Source: Streptomyces sp. DvalAA-14
GTDB taxonomy: Bacteria; Actinomycetota; Actinomycetes; Streptomycetales; Streptomycetaceae
Direction: 5' to 3'
NCBI RefSeq assembly: GCF_900091855.1
Contig: NZ_FMCH01000221.1
Span: 1-64,000 of the forward strand
DNA: 64,000 nt
This document shows positions 63,748 through 64,000 of the stretch, piece after piece. Position numbers and translations under genes: made by a program. How positions within the stretch are numbered: position 1 is the first letter of the stretch; each line of letters begins with the position of its first letter. The notes below the pieces were generated by a model. It worked only from the letters and a program-made list of their open reading frames with translations, was not told the origin of the DNA and ran no database searches.

Positions 63748-64000
63748 ATGAGCGACGACGTACGCGCTGCGCTGCTGCGGCACATCAAGGAAAAGGCCGT
63801 GGTGCACGGCAAGGTGACCCTCTCGTCGGGCCTGGAAGCCGATTTCTACATCGACCTGCGCCGGATCACCCTGGACGGGGAGGCCGCGCCGCTCGCCGGC
63901 CAGATGATGCTGGACCTCACCGCCGACCTCGACTACGACGCGGTCGGCGGACTGACGTTGGGTGCCGACCCGGTGGCCGGTTCGATGCTGCACGCCGCCG
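63748..64000 (+). CDS. pyrE: Orotate phosphoribosyltransferase, N-terminal part
   Basis: The window ends inside this gene. The 84 visible codons begin MSDDVRAALLRHIKEKAVVH and contain GKVTLSSGLEADFYIDLRRI and LTLGADPVAG, the start of the PyrE fold (the SSGxxxxxYxDxR motif). The enzyme joins orotate to phosphoribosyl pyrophosphate in pyrimidine synthesis. Start ATG 63748 follows a leader with no clear ribosome site. Confidence 0.92.
   Translation, partial: MSDDVRAALLRHIKEKAVVHGKVTLSSGLEADFYIDLRRITLDGEAAPLAGQMMLDLTADLDYDAVGGLTLGADPVAGSMLHAA

Overview
The window is high-GC chromosomal DNA from an actinomycete, almost certainly Streptomyces or a close relative. The evidence is strong third-position GC, frequent GTG starts, several F420/PPOX-type enzymes, HspR-type heat-shock control, and a gene order from dcd through dnaK-grpE-dnaJ-hspR and clpB to pyrE that matches the core of streptomycete chromosomes (from memory; no search was run).

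Layout. 1-13.4 kb: a mixed chromosomal block with the end of a probable sensor kinase and its LuxR-type response regulator, a DHFR-like reductase, an 852-residue secreted DUF11-type protein with paired-cysteine repeats, an F420/PPOX enzyme, a PLP lyase divergent from an Lrp/AsnC regulator, PhzF and aldo/keto reductase genes, GNAT and DinB proteins, and a Tat-exported amidase. 13.4-32.6 kb: an accessory, partly decayed region. It holds two Phd/VapC pairs, DUF2199, DUF2283 and DUF6247 proteins, a miniature inverted-repeat element, an MFS exporter divergent from an ArsR-type regulator, a three-gene Crp/Fnr - small membrane protein - nucleotidyltransferase module, an IS5-family element that may carry a passenger gene, and a membrane-anchored Nudix-like protein. 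It ends at an intact tRNA-Gly(CCC). A near-exact copy of that tRNA's 3' half lies 5.8 kb away and a more decayed copy 18.3 kb away, as expected for one or two old tRNA-targeted islands.

32.8-52 kb: conserved core. It contains a small zinc-ribbon protein, dcd, DUF2000 and Yip1 proteins, a membrane Fe-S oxidoreductase with a probable frameshift near its end, an LCP-family protein with a shortened core, the dnaK operon and clpB (each behind an HspR inverted repeat), a dead P450 fragment, a YbjN protein, a polytopic glycosyltransferase and a secreted beta-helix/GH46 chitosanase fusion. 52-59 kb: core interrupted by two insertions. One is a PIN/ribbon-helix-helix toxin-antitoxin pair between 75-bp direct repeats. 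The other is a 2.9-kb segment with a PIN-type pair and a 641-residue DUF262-HNH-RAMA protein, bracketed by a 441-bp, about 99% identical duplication of the 3' end of an aminotransferase gene. 59-64 kb: core again, with DUF2617, a spermidine-synthase-like membrane protein, a CoxG/SRPBCC-like anchored protein, an aldose-1-epimerase-like protein and the start of pyrE.

How the genes work together. The chaperone genes form one HspR regulon: DnaK, GrpE and DnaJ are made with their repressor HspR, and ClpB is controlled by the same operator about 5 kb away. The accessory segments carry addiction and defence-like functions (four PIN-domain proteins, an Uma2-type nuclease, the DUF262-HNH-RAMA protein, the nucleotidyltransferase module). 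The best candidates for undescribed biology are the DUF262-HNH-RAMA cassette in its aminotransferase duplication and the Crp/nucleotidyltransferase module, which has its own palindromic, apparently leaderless promoter.
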